64,000 nucleotides of DNA. Source: CAWKDG01 sp963848355. Lineage in GTDB: Bacteria > Actinomycetota > Acidimicrobiia > Acidimicrobiales > UBA8190. Shown here piece after piece: positions 25,852 to 34,978 of this stretch. The stretch lies in assembly GCA_963848355.1 (NCBI GenBank), contig CAWKDG010000012.1, forward strand, positions 992,001-1,056,000. Direction: 5' to 3'. The notes below the pieces were generated by a model. That model made no database searches, was not told the origin of the DNA, and worked only from the letters and a program-made list of their open reading frames with translations. The first letter of the stretch is position 1, and every line of letters begins with the position of its first letter. A program made the translations under genes and the position numbers.

Positions 25852-28800
25852 ATGTTCGGGGGGGCACGCAGGTCACTGACGGCGCTGTTGGCCGTCATCA
25901 TAATTTCGGGGCTCGCTCTCGTCTCCACCGGCCGGACCACCGCCGTGGCCGACTCCTCGACCCAGGTCGACCTCCGGGTGCTGCTCATCGGGCTGACGAG
26001 CGGCGACCCGGTGACCCAGGCGTGGGAGTCCGAGTTGACGGCGGAGGGCGTGCCCTACACCCTGGTACTCCCCCAGGGGTCGTCGTTGACCCTGCCGAAC
26101 CTCGTCGATCCGAACAACGCCGATCATGGGCTCTACGACGGGGTGGTCCTCATCCCGTCGACCTATCAATTCTCTTTTGGGACCCTGGGGACCTTGTGGA
26201 GCTACGAGAGCGCGTTCGGCGTCCGGCAGATAGACGGCTATGTCTATCCGGCCCCGGCGCTCCAGGGCATCGGCTACGACTCGTCCGCCTCGACCGATCT
26301 GTCGGATACGACGCCGACACTGACGACGGCGGGACTGGCCGCGTTCCCGGCCCTCCAAGGTCCGGTCCCGCTCGACGCCTCCACCTATGGCTACCCGTCC
26401 ACGGTCCAGGCGTCGAATAGCGATACGGTGACGCCGCTTCTGCAGGATGCCAACGGCGACACGCTCATCGCCGTGGACCAACACCCAGTCCCCGACAACG
26501 TCACCGGTCAGTCCGGCGTGAGCGAGATGGCCATCACCTTCGACTACGGCCCCGGCTACACCTCGTGGCTCGTGCTCGCCCCCAGCCTCATCGACTGGCT
26601 GACCGACGGTGTCCACCTCGGCCTCACCCGTAACTACATCGAGATGGACATTGACGACACCTTCACTCCGGACAACGCCTGGAGCACCTCCACCCACTCC
26701 AACGACTACACCGACGCCGATTCGCTGCGCATGTCGGCCACCGACGTTGTCAATGCCGCTCAGTGGTCCCAGGCGAACGGATTCCGGATGGACCAGCTCT
26801 TCAACGGCGGCGGCAGCGTGGCCTACCAGAACGGCAATTCGTACCTCGCGCCGCCCGGGCCCGACCCGTTGCTGGCGCAGTTCCAAACCACGGATCCGAC
26901 CACCGGCGAACCCTACGCCGACGACTTCGGTTGGATCAGCCATACCTACGACACGCCCGTCATGGATGTCGGCTGCGCCACCCAGAATTACATCGAAGCC
27001 GAACTCAACGAGAACACGAACTGGGCGGCGTCGGCACCGGGTGCGACGCCGGGGACCGGTGGTCTCGGACTCAACGAGTCGACCGATGACAACGTGGCGC
27101 TGGGAACGGAGAACCCCCAGGTGTTCGTGCCGGGCAACCACTCTGGGCTCGCCGACCTCGTCCCCGGTAACCCGGCCACGGTCGACCCCCCCGATCTCTC
27201 GTCCGAGACGGCCAGCGCCACCGGGGGCAGCTTCGCCGCCGACACCTACCAGTACGCCGTCACCGACCAATTCGACGCGTTGGACTCGCCGAGCACCGAC
27301 CAGTCGGAAGCGTATGTGACGGGTCCGATGACCGTCCCGGCCGGCGGATCGGTGTCCCTCGTCTGGCAGGCCGTCTGTCACGCGGCCAACTATCTCATCT
27401 ACCGCGAGGTTGCCGGATCCGGCGACTGGTCGCTCATCGGCTCGTACCTCACGCAACCCTCGTCCACCCTTCCCGACAACAGCTCCGGCAACCCGGTCTC
27501 GACCACCGACGTCTCCGGCGGGGGCGAGAAGGATCTCACCTTCGTCGACACCGGCGCGGCGGGGACGGCCCAACCGGCGGGGTGGACGCCACCGACGGTG
27601 GAGGACGCCGTCGAATCACCCTGGGAGCAGAACCCCTACTTCGTCCCCGCGCTCGCGGCGGTCGGGATCACCGCCGTGGGAGGGGACGCCTCCAAGGCCT
27701 ACCCCGATCCCCCCGACAACCAGTTCGGCATTGGCGTGCCATACACCGGGAGCACGTACGCCGCCGGGCAGGCGTTCACCGACGGAACCGCTGAGGTCGT
27801 ACCGCGCCACCCCATCAACATCTACTACAACGCGTCGACCGAGGCCCAAGAGGTCGACGAGTACAACACCGTCTATCTCCCGCCATCGCTGGGTGGAACA
27901 TGTGTGGCCAACGCCACGACGACCTGTGAGACGGCACCGGCGACGTTCGCCGACATCGTCAACTCCATCGTGTCGGGCATGTTGCAGAACATGTTGAGCA
28001 ACAACCCCGAACCGACCTTCGTCCATCAGACCAACATCATGGGCCAGCCCCCGGCCGGTCCACCCACCAACGGCCCGCCGCCGCCCACACCCGACACGAC
28101 CGGTGACGGCCTGCTCTATTCGGTACTCAACCCTCTGTTGGCCGAGTACCACCAGTACTTCAGCGCCGCCACACCCTTCGAGCAGCTCACCGAGGGGGCG
28201 ATCGGCAACGTCCTGAGCGACCAGTCCGCCTGGGACGATGCCCTCGCCGCCGGTTCGGTCGATGCGTCGGAGGAGAACGGCCTGGTGACTGTGACCAACA
28301 ACGGCACGGCCGCGCTCAGTGTCCCCATGAGCATGCCGGTGGGCTCGAGCATCGACTCCGTCTCGATCGGTCAGCAGTACGGCGCCACCGATTCGGGTTG
28401 GGTGACCGTCCAGCCCGGTGCCTCGGTGACGGTGGACACGGTCGGATCGGCGACGTCCATCACCAGTGACTCGTCGGCCACGGTCCGGGCCGGATCCCCG
28501 TTCACCGACACGGTGACCACCTCGGGTAGCCCGGAGCCCGCCCTCTCCGAGTCAGGCACCCTGCCCGGCGGGGTGAGCTTCACCGACAACGGGAACGGCA
28601 CCGCCACCCTGGCCGGCACGCCCGACGCCGGTACCGGCGGGATCTATCCGCTGACCATCAAGGCCGACAACGGCGTGGGCGGTCCCGTCACCCAGGACTT
28701 CACCCTCACCGTCGACGAAACACCCGCCATCACCAGCGGCACGGCTGCCACGGCCGAACTCGGATCCCCGTTCACCGACACGGTGACGGCCTCCGGGTTC

Positions 28801-30060
28801 CCGACGCCCACCCTCTCCGCGTCAGGCACCCTGCCCGGCGGGGTGAGCTTCACCGACAACGGGAACGGCACGGCCACCCTGGCCGGCACGCCCGACGCCG
28901 GTACCGGCGGGATCTATCCGCTGACCATCAAGGCCGACAACGGCGTGGGCGGTCCCGTCACTCAGGACTTCACGCTCACCGTCTCGACGGTACCGGCCTT
29001 CACGGGCGCTGACTCGACAACGTTCACGGTGGGGCAGCCCGGGACCTTCGCCGTCACCGCCTCGGGCATCTCGACGCCCACCCTCTCCGCGTCAGGCACC
29101 CTGCCCGGCGGGGTGAGCTTCACGGACAACAGGAACGGCACCGCCACCCTGGCCGGCACGCCCGACGCCGGTACCGGCGGGATCTATCCGCTCACCCTCA
29201 TGGCCGACAACGGCGTGGGTGGTCCCGTCACTCAGGACTTCACCCTCACCGTCGACGAGGCACCGGCCATCACCAGTAGCTCCGCGGCCACTGCGACAGC
29301 CGGATCCCCGTTCACCGACACCGTGACGGCCTCCGGGTTCCCCACGCCCGCCCTCTCCGAGTCGGGCACCCTGCCCGGCGGGGTGAGCTTCACCGATCAC
29401 GGCGACGCCACGGCCACCCTGGCCGGCACGCCCGACGCCGGTACCGGCGGGATCTATCCGCTCACCCTCACGGCCGACAACGGCGTGGGCGGTCCCGTCA
29501 CCCAGGACTTCACCCTCACCGTCGACGAGGCACCGGTCATCACCAGCAGCTCCGCAGCCTCCTTCGTCGCCGGCCAGAGCGGCTCGTTCACGGTCAGCAC
29601 GTTCGGCTTCCCCGTGGCCGACATGCATGAAACCGGCGCCCTACCCAAGGGGCTCACCTTCAACAGCACGGGCACCGGCACGGCCACGATCAGTGGAACG
29701 CCGACCAAGGCGGGTCGCGTCACCGTGCACATCGGCGCCACCAACACCTTTGGCACCGCTGGCCAGACCCTCACCATCACTGTGGGTCAAATTCCGGGGA
29801 TCAAGGTTCCCGCAACGGAACAAGCGAAGGTCGGAAGACGCCTGAAGGTCAAGGTCACGGCGACGGGGTTCCCGAGTCCCGTGATCACCGAGTCGGGCAC
29901 TCTCCCGCCGGGAATCACGTTCGTCGTCGGCCACAACGGGACCGGCATCTTGTCTGGTACTCCGGCTGTCGGTTCGTTGCGCAAATACACCCTGGTCTTC
30001 ACGGCGACCAATGCGTTCGGCGCTGCATCGAAGCAGGTGAAGATCACCATCGAGCAATGA
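25852..30060 (+). CDS. secreted Agd3/CE18-like polysaccharide deacetylase with Ig-like repeats
   Basis: A 1402-residue protein with a Sec signal peptide (SLTALLAVIIISGLALVS). An N-terminal module is followed by the deacetylase core: HLGLTRNYIEMDIDDTF (D268/D269 region), DQLFNGGGSVAYQNG and WISHTYDTPVMDVGC (about 362-375), the DD and H-x3 pattern expected of metal-dependent CE18 enzymes such as fungal Agd3. Agd3 removes N-acetyl groups from galactosaminogalactan. Residues ~870-1400 contain six Ig-like putative-Ig (He_PIG) domains, four nearly identical, likely for glycan or cell-wall attachment. The stop overlaps the next start (ATGA), so it heads a four-gene operon. The family call rests on motif recognition without a database search. 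Confidence 0.72.
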   Translation: MFGGARRSLTALLAVIIISGLALVSTGRTTAVADSSTQVDLRVLLIGLTSGDPVTQAWESELTAEGVPYTLVLPQGSSLTLPNLVDPNNADHGLYDGVVLIPSTYQFSFGTLGTLWSYESAFGVRQIDGYVYPAPALQGIGYDSSASTDLSDTTPTLTTAGLAAFPALQGPVPLDASTYGYPSTVQASNSDTVTPLLQDANGDTLIAVDQHPVPDNVTGQSGVSEMAITFDYGPGYTSWLVLAPSLIDWLTDGVHLGLTRNYIEMDIDDTFTPDNAWSTSTHSNDYTDADSLRMSATDVVNAAQWSQANGFRMDQLFNGGGSVAYQNGNSYLAPPGPDPLLAQFQTTDPTTGEPYADDFGWISHTYDTPVMDVGCATQNYIEAELNENTNWAASAPGATPGTGGLGLNESTDDNVALGTENPQVFVPGNHSGLADLVPGNPATVDPPDLSSETASATGGSFAADTYQYAVTDQFDALDSPSTDQSEAYVTGPMTVPAGGSVSLVWQAVCHAANYLIYREVAGSGDWSLIGSYLTQPSSTLPDNSSGNPVSTTDVSGGGEKDLTFVDTGAAGTAQPAGWTPPTVEDAVESPWEQNPYFVPALAAVGITAVGGDASKAYPDPPDNQFGIGVPYTGSTYAAGQAFTDGTAEVVPRHPINIYYNASTEAQEVDEYNTVYLPPSLGGTCVANATTTCETAPATFADIVNSIVSGMLQNMLSNNPEPTFVHQTNIMGQPPAGPPTNGPPPPTPDTTGDGLLYSVLNPLLAEYHQYFSAATPFEQLTEGAIGNVLSDQSAWDDALAAGSVDASEENGLVTVTNNGTAALSVPMSMPVGSSIDSVSIGQQYGATDSGWVTVQPGASVTVDTVGSATSITSDSSATVRAGSPFTDTVTTSGSPEPALSESGTLPGGVSFTDNGNGTATLAGTPDAGTGGIYPLTIKADNGVGGPVTQDFTLTVDETPAITSGTAATAELGSPFTDTVTASGFPTPTLSASGTLPGGVSFTDNGNGTATLAGTPDAGTGGIYPLTIKADNGVGGPVTQDFTLTVSTVPAFTGADSTTFTVGQPGTFAVTASGISTPTLSASGTLPGGVSFTDNRNGTATLAGTPDAGTGGIYPLTLMADNGVGGPVTQDFTLTVDEAPAITSSSAATATAGSPFTDTVTASGFPTPALSESGTLPGGVSFTDHGDATATLAGTPDAGTGGIYPLTLTADNGVGGPVTQDFTLTVDEAPVITSSSAASFVAGQSGSFTVSTFGFPVADMHETGALPKGLTFNSTGTGTATISGTPTKAGRVTVHIGATNTFGTAGQTLTITVGQIPGIKVPATEQAKVGRRLKVKVTATGFPSPVITESGTLPPGITFVVGHNGTGILSGTPAVGSLRKYTLVFTATNAFGAASKQVKITIEQ
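28461..29540. repeat. four 270-bp in-frame direct repeats in the deacetylase gene
   Basis: The block beginning ctgcccggcggggtgagctt recurs at 28561, 28831, 29101 and 29371, exactly 270 bp (90 residues) apart, with near-identity over long stretches. The low divergence implies recent duplication or gene conversion, and copy number may vary between strains. Confidence 0.92.
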
Positions 30061-30962
30061 CCCGGGCGTGCTGGGCACCGGCGCTCGGTCACATCATCCC
30101 GATGTACGTGTATCCCGCCAACCTACCGAACGGCTCTCAGGGAGAGGACCTGTGGAACGCGTGCCCAGGAAGCGGGCCTGATGGCGTTGTTCCCTACGTG
30201 ATAGCCAATGTCGCCAACGGGGTGACCGACCCGCAGAATCTGCTCGGTTCACCAGTGTCGCCGGGGCCTGGCGCATGGTCGGTGGACGAGGCCTCTGCGT
30301 ACCCGCCGTCCGGCGAACTCGTCGACCACCACTATCGGCGGGCCATCGCCGGGTGCGCCCGCCGCGGCGCCCGGCTCCTCGGGTACGTCAACATCGAGCA
30401 TGGTGCCGCCCCGCTCGGATCGCCGGACTCGATCGATCCGGCCACCGTCCTCGGTCAGATCCGGTTGTGGTTCCTGTTGTATCCAGGGATTCAAGGCGTC
30501 TTCCTCGACGAGGCCACCACGGCCGACACTTTGGCCGGTCGTCGGTACCACCGGACCATCGTCAGGAACGTCCCTGGGACCGTCGTCACCAACGCCGGTC
30601 AGCTCCCGAGCTCTGACTGGCTCTTGGACAGCGGCTCCGACATGGTTGTCTACGAAAACTATCTGGCCGACTTCCAGATGATGCGGATGCCATCGTGGGC
30701 TTTGCGCGGTGACCGGCGGCGTCTGGGCGCCATCCTCCACGACGCGACGTCGCCCGCTGAAGTGAGACAGACCTGTGCCGAGGCCAGAGCCAAAGGCTTC
30801 GGGTACGTGTACGTCACCGACGGGAGACAGGACAGCGGGAACCCCTATGAAGGACTCCCGTCGGCCGCCATCTGGGAAGCGCTGCTCACCGAACGCCCGG
30901 GACACATCAGCCCGGGCCGGCGGTCGCTGACGGCGAGCGAACTTCCGACGTCCGTCTCGTAA
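30057..30962 (+). CDS. spherulin-4 / Sph3 (GH135)-like glycoside hydrolase
   Basis: A 301-residue protein of the spherulation-specific family 4 group. IIPMYVYPANL is the first barrel strand, VVPYVIANVANG the second, then GARLLGYVNIEHGAAPL and GIQGVFLDEATT with the acidic active-site pair. MVVYENYLADF and GFGYVYVTDGRQDSGNPYEGLP lie at the end. In fungi Sph3 hydrolyses partially deacetylated galactosaminogalactan. No signal peptide is visible at the ATG used, which overlaps the upstream stop. Either the enzyme works inside the cell or on the membrane, or the true start is inside the upstream gene. It forms an operon with a CE18-like deacetylase and a PelF-like transferase. Confidence 0.8.
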   Translation: MTRACWAPALGHIIPMYVYPANLPNGSQGEDLWNACPGSGPDGVVPYVIANVANGVTDPQNLLGSPVSPGPGAWSVDEASAYPPSGELVDHHYRRAIAGCARRGARLLGYVNIEHGAAPLGSPDSIDPATVLGQIRLWFLLYPGIQGVFLDEATTADTLAGRRYHRTIVRNVPGTVVTNAGQLPSSDWLLDSGSDMVVYENYLADFQMMRMPSWALRGDRRRLGAILHDATSPAEVRQTCAEARAKGFGYVYVTDGRQDSGNPYEGLPSAAIWEALLTERPGHISPGRRSLTASELPTSVS

Positions 30963-30977
30963 CCGGGAATCTGAGAC

Positions 30978-32441
30978 GTGCAGATCGCACTCAGTACCGA
31001 GGGCACCTATCCGCACCACCGTGGCGGGGTCAGTGTCTGGTGCGACCAGGTGGTGCGGGGGCTGTCCGAGCACTGGTACGAGGTCGTGGCCATTGTGGGC
31101 TCGGGGAACGAGCAACCGCTGTGGTCGTGGCCACCGAACGTCGTCCGGCTCACGACGGTGCCGTTGTGGTCGCCGTCGCCGTGGCCCCGGCCGTCGAAGG
31201 CCGTCCGGTCCGCCATGTCGCCTGTCCTCCGGAGATTTTTGGAAACTCTTCTGGAGCAGGGGACGGTGGAGGACTTCTGCAGCGTCCTCCACGAGCTGTT
31301 CCTCGCCGCCCGGGACGGGCAGCTCCGCCCCGGAATGAGCTCGCCGGACGCCATCGAGCTCATGCTCGTGCACATGCGGGAACACGCCGGTGGCTCCTCG
31401 CTCGGCCGTGGCGCAGTGGGCCACGCGGAGATTCCGACGGTCGCCGACGCGGTGGGTGCTCTCGTCCTCATCGAGCACTTCCTGCGGCCGCTCGAGCAGA
31501 CGCCCGTGAGGGCCGACCTCTGCCACGCCGTATCGAACGGCCTGGCCGCGTTGCCGGCACTGGCCGCCAAGTGGACGTCCGGGACTCCGTTCCTGCTGAC
31601 CGAGCACGGGCTCTACCTCCGTGAACGGCTTTTGGCACACCGACCAGGGACCATGAACCCGCATGTCCGGTCGTTGGTCCTCCGATTCTTCAAGCGGCTC
31701 GTCGAGGCCTCGTACCTGATGGCAGATTGCATCGCACCGGTCTCCCACTACTGTCAAATGTGGGAGCTGAAAAGCGGCGCGGAGCACTCGCTGATCCGAC
31801 CCGTCCACAACGGGATCGACCCCGATACGTTCGCCTACGATCCGGGCGAGCCGGACGAGCCGACGCTCGTGTTCGTGGGACGCATCGACCCGCTCAAGGA
31901 CATCGAGACCCTTCTCAGGGCCTTCGCCATGATACGCGCCGTCGTACCCGGCGCCCGACTGCGGATGTTCGGCCCCCGGGAGTCGGTGGCCTACGGGCAG
32001 CGCTGTGATTCGCTGGTCGCCGAGCTGGGCCTGGGCGCATCGGCCACGTTCGAAGGTCACACCGCGACACCGGCGGCGGCCTACCGGGCCGGGCAGGTGG
32101 TCCTTCTGACCAGCATCTCGGAAGGATTCCCCTTCGCCGTGCTCGAGGCCATGGCGTGCGGACGACCGGTGGTGGCCACCGATGTCGGTGGGGTCGCCGA
32201 GGCGGTGGCGCAGGCCGGCCTCCTGGTGCCCCCGCGCGACCCGGTAGCGGTGGCTCAGGCGACGATCTCCTTGCTGGGCGACCCTGGACTCCGACACTCG
32301 CTCGGTCGCCAGGCCCGGGACCGGGTGATCTCGCACTTCACCCTGTCGAGGTTCGTGTCGAACTACAGGGAGCTCTGCCGGGACGTCGCCGGGCGGAAGG
32401 TCCGTTCGGAGTCGCTCCTCGACGCGGTGGGATCGTCGTGA
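30978..32441 (+). CDS. PelF-like GT4 glycosyltransferase
   Basis: A 487-residue cytosolic retaining GT4 enzyme with the PelF architecture. It starts IALSTEGTYPHHRGGVSVWCDQ, the PelF/DUF3492 hallmark, and has PFLLTEHGLYLRERLL and CIAPVSHYCQMWEL in the N-terminal Rossmann domain. The C-terminal GT4 domain has PVHNGIDPDTF, FVGRIDPLKDIETLLRAF and the EX7E motif EGFPFAVLE (about 382-390). PelF polymerises UDP-linked N-acetylhexosamines into Pel polysaccharide at the membrane. It begins 15 bp after the GH135-like gene and overlaps the next gene by 4 bp (GTGA). Confidence 0.88.
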   Translation: MQIALSTEGTYPHHRGGVSVWCDQVVRGLSEHWYEVVAIVGSGNEQPLWSWPPNVVRLTTVPLWSPSPWPRPSKAVRSAMSPVLRRFLETLLEQGTVEDFCSVLHELFLAARDGQLRPGMSSPDAIELMLVHMREHAGGSSLGRGAVGHAEIPTVADAVGALVLIEHFLRPLEQTPVRADLCHAVSNGLAALPALAAKWTSGTPFLLTEHGLYLRERLLAHRPGTMNPHVRSLVLRFFKRLVEASYLMADCIAPVSHYCQMWELKSGAEHSLIRPVHNGIDPDTFAYDPGEPDEPTLVFVGRIDPLKDIETLLRAFAMIRAVVPGARLRMFGPRESVAYGQRCDSLVAELGLGASATFEGHTATPAAAYRAGQVVLLTSISEGFPFAVLEAMACGRPVVATDVGGVAEAVAQAGLLVPPRDPVAVAQATISLLGDPGLRHSLGRQARDRVISHFTLSRFVSNYRELCRDVAGRKVRSESLLDAVGSS

Positions 32442-33856
32442 CGGGCGGGCGCACCGGATTGTCGGGCGGATCGTCCGTCCCTGCCGATATCAGCGAGCTC
32501 ACCTATCTGCTCCCACTGGAGGTCGATCCCGTCTGCAACGCGGCGGTGGACCCCTTGGAGATCGCCGCTGCGTTGGAAGTCGTCGGAATCAGTAATCGCG
32601 TGGCACAGACGAGATTCGGCCGTCCAGACCTCTTCACTCTGGCCGAGGATCTGTACGACACTCGCACCGGTCGGACCGTCCCGCTGCGGGACCGGCCCGG
32701 TCGACCGCGCCCCGGTGGTGTGAAAGACCTGGCCGTCGGGCTCCTCTTCGTCGTGCCCGCCGTGAGCCTGACCGTCGCCGCCCGCGCCCTGCACCTGGTG
32801 GTGCCCTGGTGGGCCCTTCCCCTGGCCCTCACGGTCGGTTGGGCCTTCGGCCAGGCCACAGCCGGTTCCGCCCTCGTTCTTTCCAACCGCGGTCAGGACC
32901 CGGCGCTGGCTGTCCTTCCGAGCTTGGTGCTTACCGCAACGACGGGCATGTCGGCGGCGTTGGTGGGAATCATCTGGGGAGGCGGCGGCCCGAGCGCTGT
33001 GCTGACGATCACCGTTTTCTGCCTCTACGTGGCGTCGCTCACCGTCTTGTCGGTGTACAAGGAAGCGGCCTCCATGGCCATGGCCCTGGCCCCCGCGTTT
33101 CTCTTCTCGATCGCCTATCTGATCGAACCATCGAACCGGTATCTCCGGACGTCGGATGTCGTCGCCGTCATGGTGACAGTGCTGTCGTCACTCATCCTGG
33201 CCCTCCGACACGCCCGCATCGGCTGGTGGTCCCCTGTCGGGCTCGGGGCCCACGAGCGGCGCGCCGTACTCACCTACTTTAGCTACGGAGCCTGTTGTGG
33301 CTTGGCCATTTCCGTCGTCACTGTCGTGGCACGCGGTGCCCAGGGCCTGGGCCCGCTGTCCCTCGTCGCTCTACCGGTGATGCTGTCGTTGGGCGTGCTC
33401 GAGTGGCAACTCCACACGTTCCGGGCACGGGCGAGCAAGGCGCTACGCGCCTCGTCGGTCGCTGACTTCGAGCGCAGGGCGCTAGCCGTTCTGTTCCGCT
33501 CCACGGCCTGCTACCTTGCCGCGCTCCTCATCGTCTCGGCGGCGGTCGCCCTCCTTCTCGCCGGTTCCGGTCACGAGCTGCCGCTCTTGTCGCTCGGGGC
33601 CGAGGACGCCATCGGGGTGACGCTGTTCACCGGCATGATGGTGTCCATGTGTTCCGCCCTCCACTTGGGGGTGCGCAGCTGGCTGGCCGGCGGGGTCGCC
33701 TTCGCCCTCGCCCTCGGCGTGGTACACGGTCTCGGACTCGGGATAGACCGGACAGCCTTGCAGGGAGCCTCGCTCGCCGGGGCGACGGTGGCCATGATGT
33801 CGATGGTCGTCGGGACGCTCGGAGTCGTACGCGTGGCGTTCCATTACCAGGGTTGA
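32438..33856 (+). CDS. polytopic membrane protein in PelG position, probable polysaccharide exporter
   Basis: A 472-residue protein starting at a GTG that overlaps the PelF stop. About 95 cytoplasmic residues come first (DPLEIAAALEVVGISNRVAQTRFGRPDLFTLAEDLY). At least ten hydrophobic segments follow, for example LAVGLLFVVPAVSLTVAA, LPLALTVGWAFGQATAG and VVAVMVTVLSSLILAL. In Pel systems PelF works with the membrane protein PelG, which carries the polymer across the membrane. This protein has the right position and topology, but its sequence is not obviously PelG, so the role is inferred from the operon. Confidence 0.65.
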   Translation: MTGGRTGLSGGSSVPADISELTYLLPLEVDPVCNAAVDPLEIAAALEVVGISNRVAQTRFGRPDLFTLAEDLYDTRTGRTVPLRDRPGRPRPGGVKDLAVGLLFVVPAVSLTVAARALHLVVPWWALPLALTVGWAFGQATAGSALVLSNRGQDPALAVLPSLVLTATTGMSAALVGIIWGGGGPSAVLTITVFCLYVASLTVLSVYKEAASMAMALAPAFLFSIAYLIEPSNRYLRTSDVVAVMVTVLSSLILALRHARIGWWSPVGLGAHERRAVLTYFSYGACCGLAISVVTVVARGAQGLGPLSLVALPVMLSLGVLEWQLHTFRARASKALRASSVADFERRALAVLFRSTACYLAALLIVSAAVALLLAGSGHELPLLSLGAEDAIGVTLFTGMMVSMCSALHLGVRSWLAGGVAFALALGVVHGLGLGIDRTALQGASLAGATVAMMSMVVGTLGVVRVAFHYQG

Positions 33857-33912
33857 GACGACCTGAGGTTGAGACGATCTCGCCGCCGTCGTCGACCGGC
33901 CCGAACCCTGAG

Positions 33913-34638
33913 TCAGACGGCGGCGACGGCCACTTTGTCGAGAACGGCGGCCAAGGTAGCCGGCGCGCTGATCATCACGTTGTGCCCGGCATCGAGGTCG
34001 ACGACGTCGACGACATCGACCTCGCGGCGGAGGCGGGCGATGCAGGCGTCCTGGGTGGCGAGTGGTAACGCGATGTCCCGGGCCAGGCGGACGAAGATGA
34101 CCGGCATAGTCCGGGGCGTGCCTATCCGGTTCACCGCCTCCGTCATCACCCCCACCACCTCGGTGCCGACGTGGGCGAGGACGAACCGGATCTGCTCCTC
34201 GTCCATGCCGGTGCAGAACATCTCCCGCACCGCCTCCTCGGTCAACCCCCCCGCCGTCCGCTCGAGCAGCTCCGCCGGCAGCATGTCGAGGACGGATCCG
34301 CCCTCCTCTGGCACCACGGCCGACACGTAGACGAGGTGGGCCACGCGGTCGGGGGCCCGCCGCGCCACCTCGGCGATTGTGGCCCCACCAAGCGAGTGCC
34401 CGACGAGCACGAAACGGTGCCACCCAGCGGCGGTGGCGGCGTCGAGCACGGTGGCGGCCCAGTCGGCCAGCGTGAGGGTCTCGCACTCGGGAACATGGAC
34501 GAACCTCTCAGCGCCGCCCCGGATCGACACCGGCGGGAGGTCGACGGCCAGAACGGCCGTCGTGAGCTCGCCCAACGTCGGCTCCCAGCACCAGGCTCCG
34601 TGGCCGCCGCCGTGGACGAGGACGATCGGAACCGGCAT
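33913..34638 (-). CDS. alpha/beta hydrolase
   Basis: A 241-residue alpha/beta hydrolase of the MES/salicylate-esterase-like branch. It has the oxyanion motif LVHGGGHGAWCWEP (residues 7-20), the nucleophile elbow LVGHSLGGATIAE and a late histidine in VDLDAGHNVMISAPATLAAVL. An acidic residue in the last third completes the triad. Such proteins hydrolyse small esters or lactones. Its ATG overlaps the stop of the small gene at 34638-34880 by one base (TAATG), so the two are translationally coupled. It converges on the exopolysaccharide operon and is probably unrelated to it. Confidence 0.85.
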   Translation of the reverse strand: MPVPIVLVHGGGHGAWCWEPTLGELTTAVLAVDLPPVSIRGGAERFVHVPECETLTLADWAATVLDAATAAGWHRFVLVGHSLGGATIAEVARRAPDRVAHLVYVSAVVPEEGGSVLDMLPAELLERTAGGLTEEAVREMFCTGMDEEQIRFVLAHVGTEVVGVMTEAVNRIGTPRTMPVIFVRLARDIALPLATQDACIARLRREVDVVDVVDLDAGHNVMISAPATLAAVLDKVAVAAV

Positions 34639-34880
34639 TACTGCTTCGGACGTCTCCCCAGCAGTCTGAGAAGGAATGACCCGGCCCGCCCTGGCATGCC
34701 GGGGTGTTTGTGGTCGGACCCGTGACCGAAACGGCCACCTTCAAGACCAAATCCGGTGCTGCCCGTCAGACCCGGAAGCGGGAGCTCGTTGGGTTCCTCG
34801 TACTTCGGCACCTTGGCCAACGGATGCCTCGGCTTACGCGGCTTGTCCCCGGCTGAACCCATGGGTAAATCATGCCCCAT
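34638..34880 (-). CDS. small Gly/Pro-rich hypothetical protein
   Basis: An 80-residue basic protein rich in Gly, Pro, Lys and His (GDKPRKPRHPLAKVPKYEEP, GFGLEGGRFGHGSDHKHPG) with an Arg/Leu-rich end. It lacks a signal peptide or membrane segment and is probably disordered. I do not recognise it. One-base overlap (TAATG) with the downstream hydrolase start supports real translation. An internal Met seven codons in is an alternative start. Confidence 0.5.
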   Translation of the reverse strand: MGHDLPMGSAGDKPRKPRHPLAKVPKYEEPNELPLPGLTGSTGFGLEGGRFGHGSDHKHPGMPGRAGSFLLRLLGRRPKQ

Positions 34881-34941
34881 GGACGGCGGCCACCGCCTTT
34901 GACCTTATTAGGTCGTTATAGCACAGAATCTATACTTCCTA

Positions 34942-34955
34942 CGAACGTACGTTCG
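34942..34955. promoter_or_regulatory. LexA (SOS) box upstream of the UvrD-like helicase gene
   Basis: CGAACGTACGTTCG is a perfect 14-bp palindrome that matches the Gram-positive LexA consensus CGAAC-RNRY-GTTCG exactly. It lies over the -35 position of the promoter whose -10 is at 34966, so LexA binding would block transcription until DNA damage. Confidence 0.85.
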
Positions 34956-34965
34956 CCCAAAAAGC

Positions 34966-34971
34966 TAGAGT
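34966..34971 (+). promoter_or_regulatory. -10 box of the helicase promoter, leaderless start
   Basis: TAGAGT lies 7 nt before the GTG at 34979, so the mRNA likely starts at the start codon. The region where a -35 box would lie (about 34943-34948) is within the LexA palindrome. Confidence 0.55.
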
Positions 34972-34978
34972 TCTCCCG

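Noticed and set aside
30249..32336. A 695-residue minus-strand open frame
   Set aside because: Antisense to the GH135-like and PelF-like genes, which are strongly supported.
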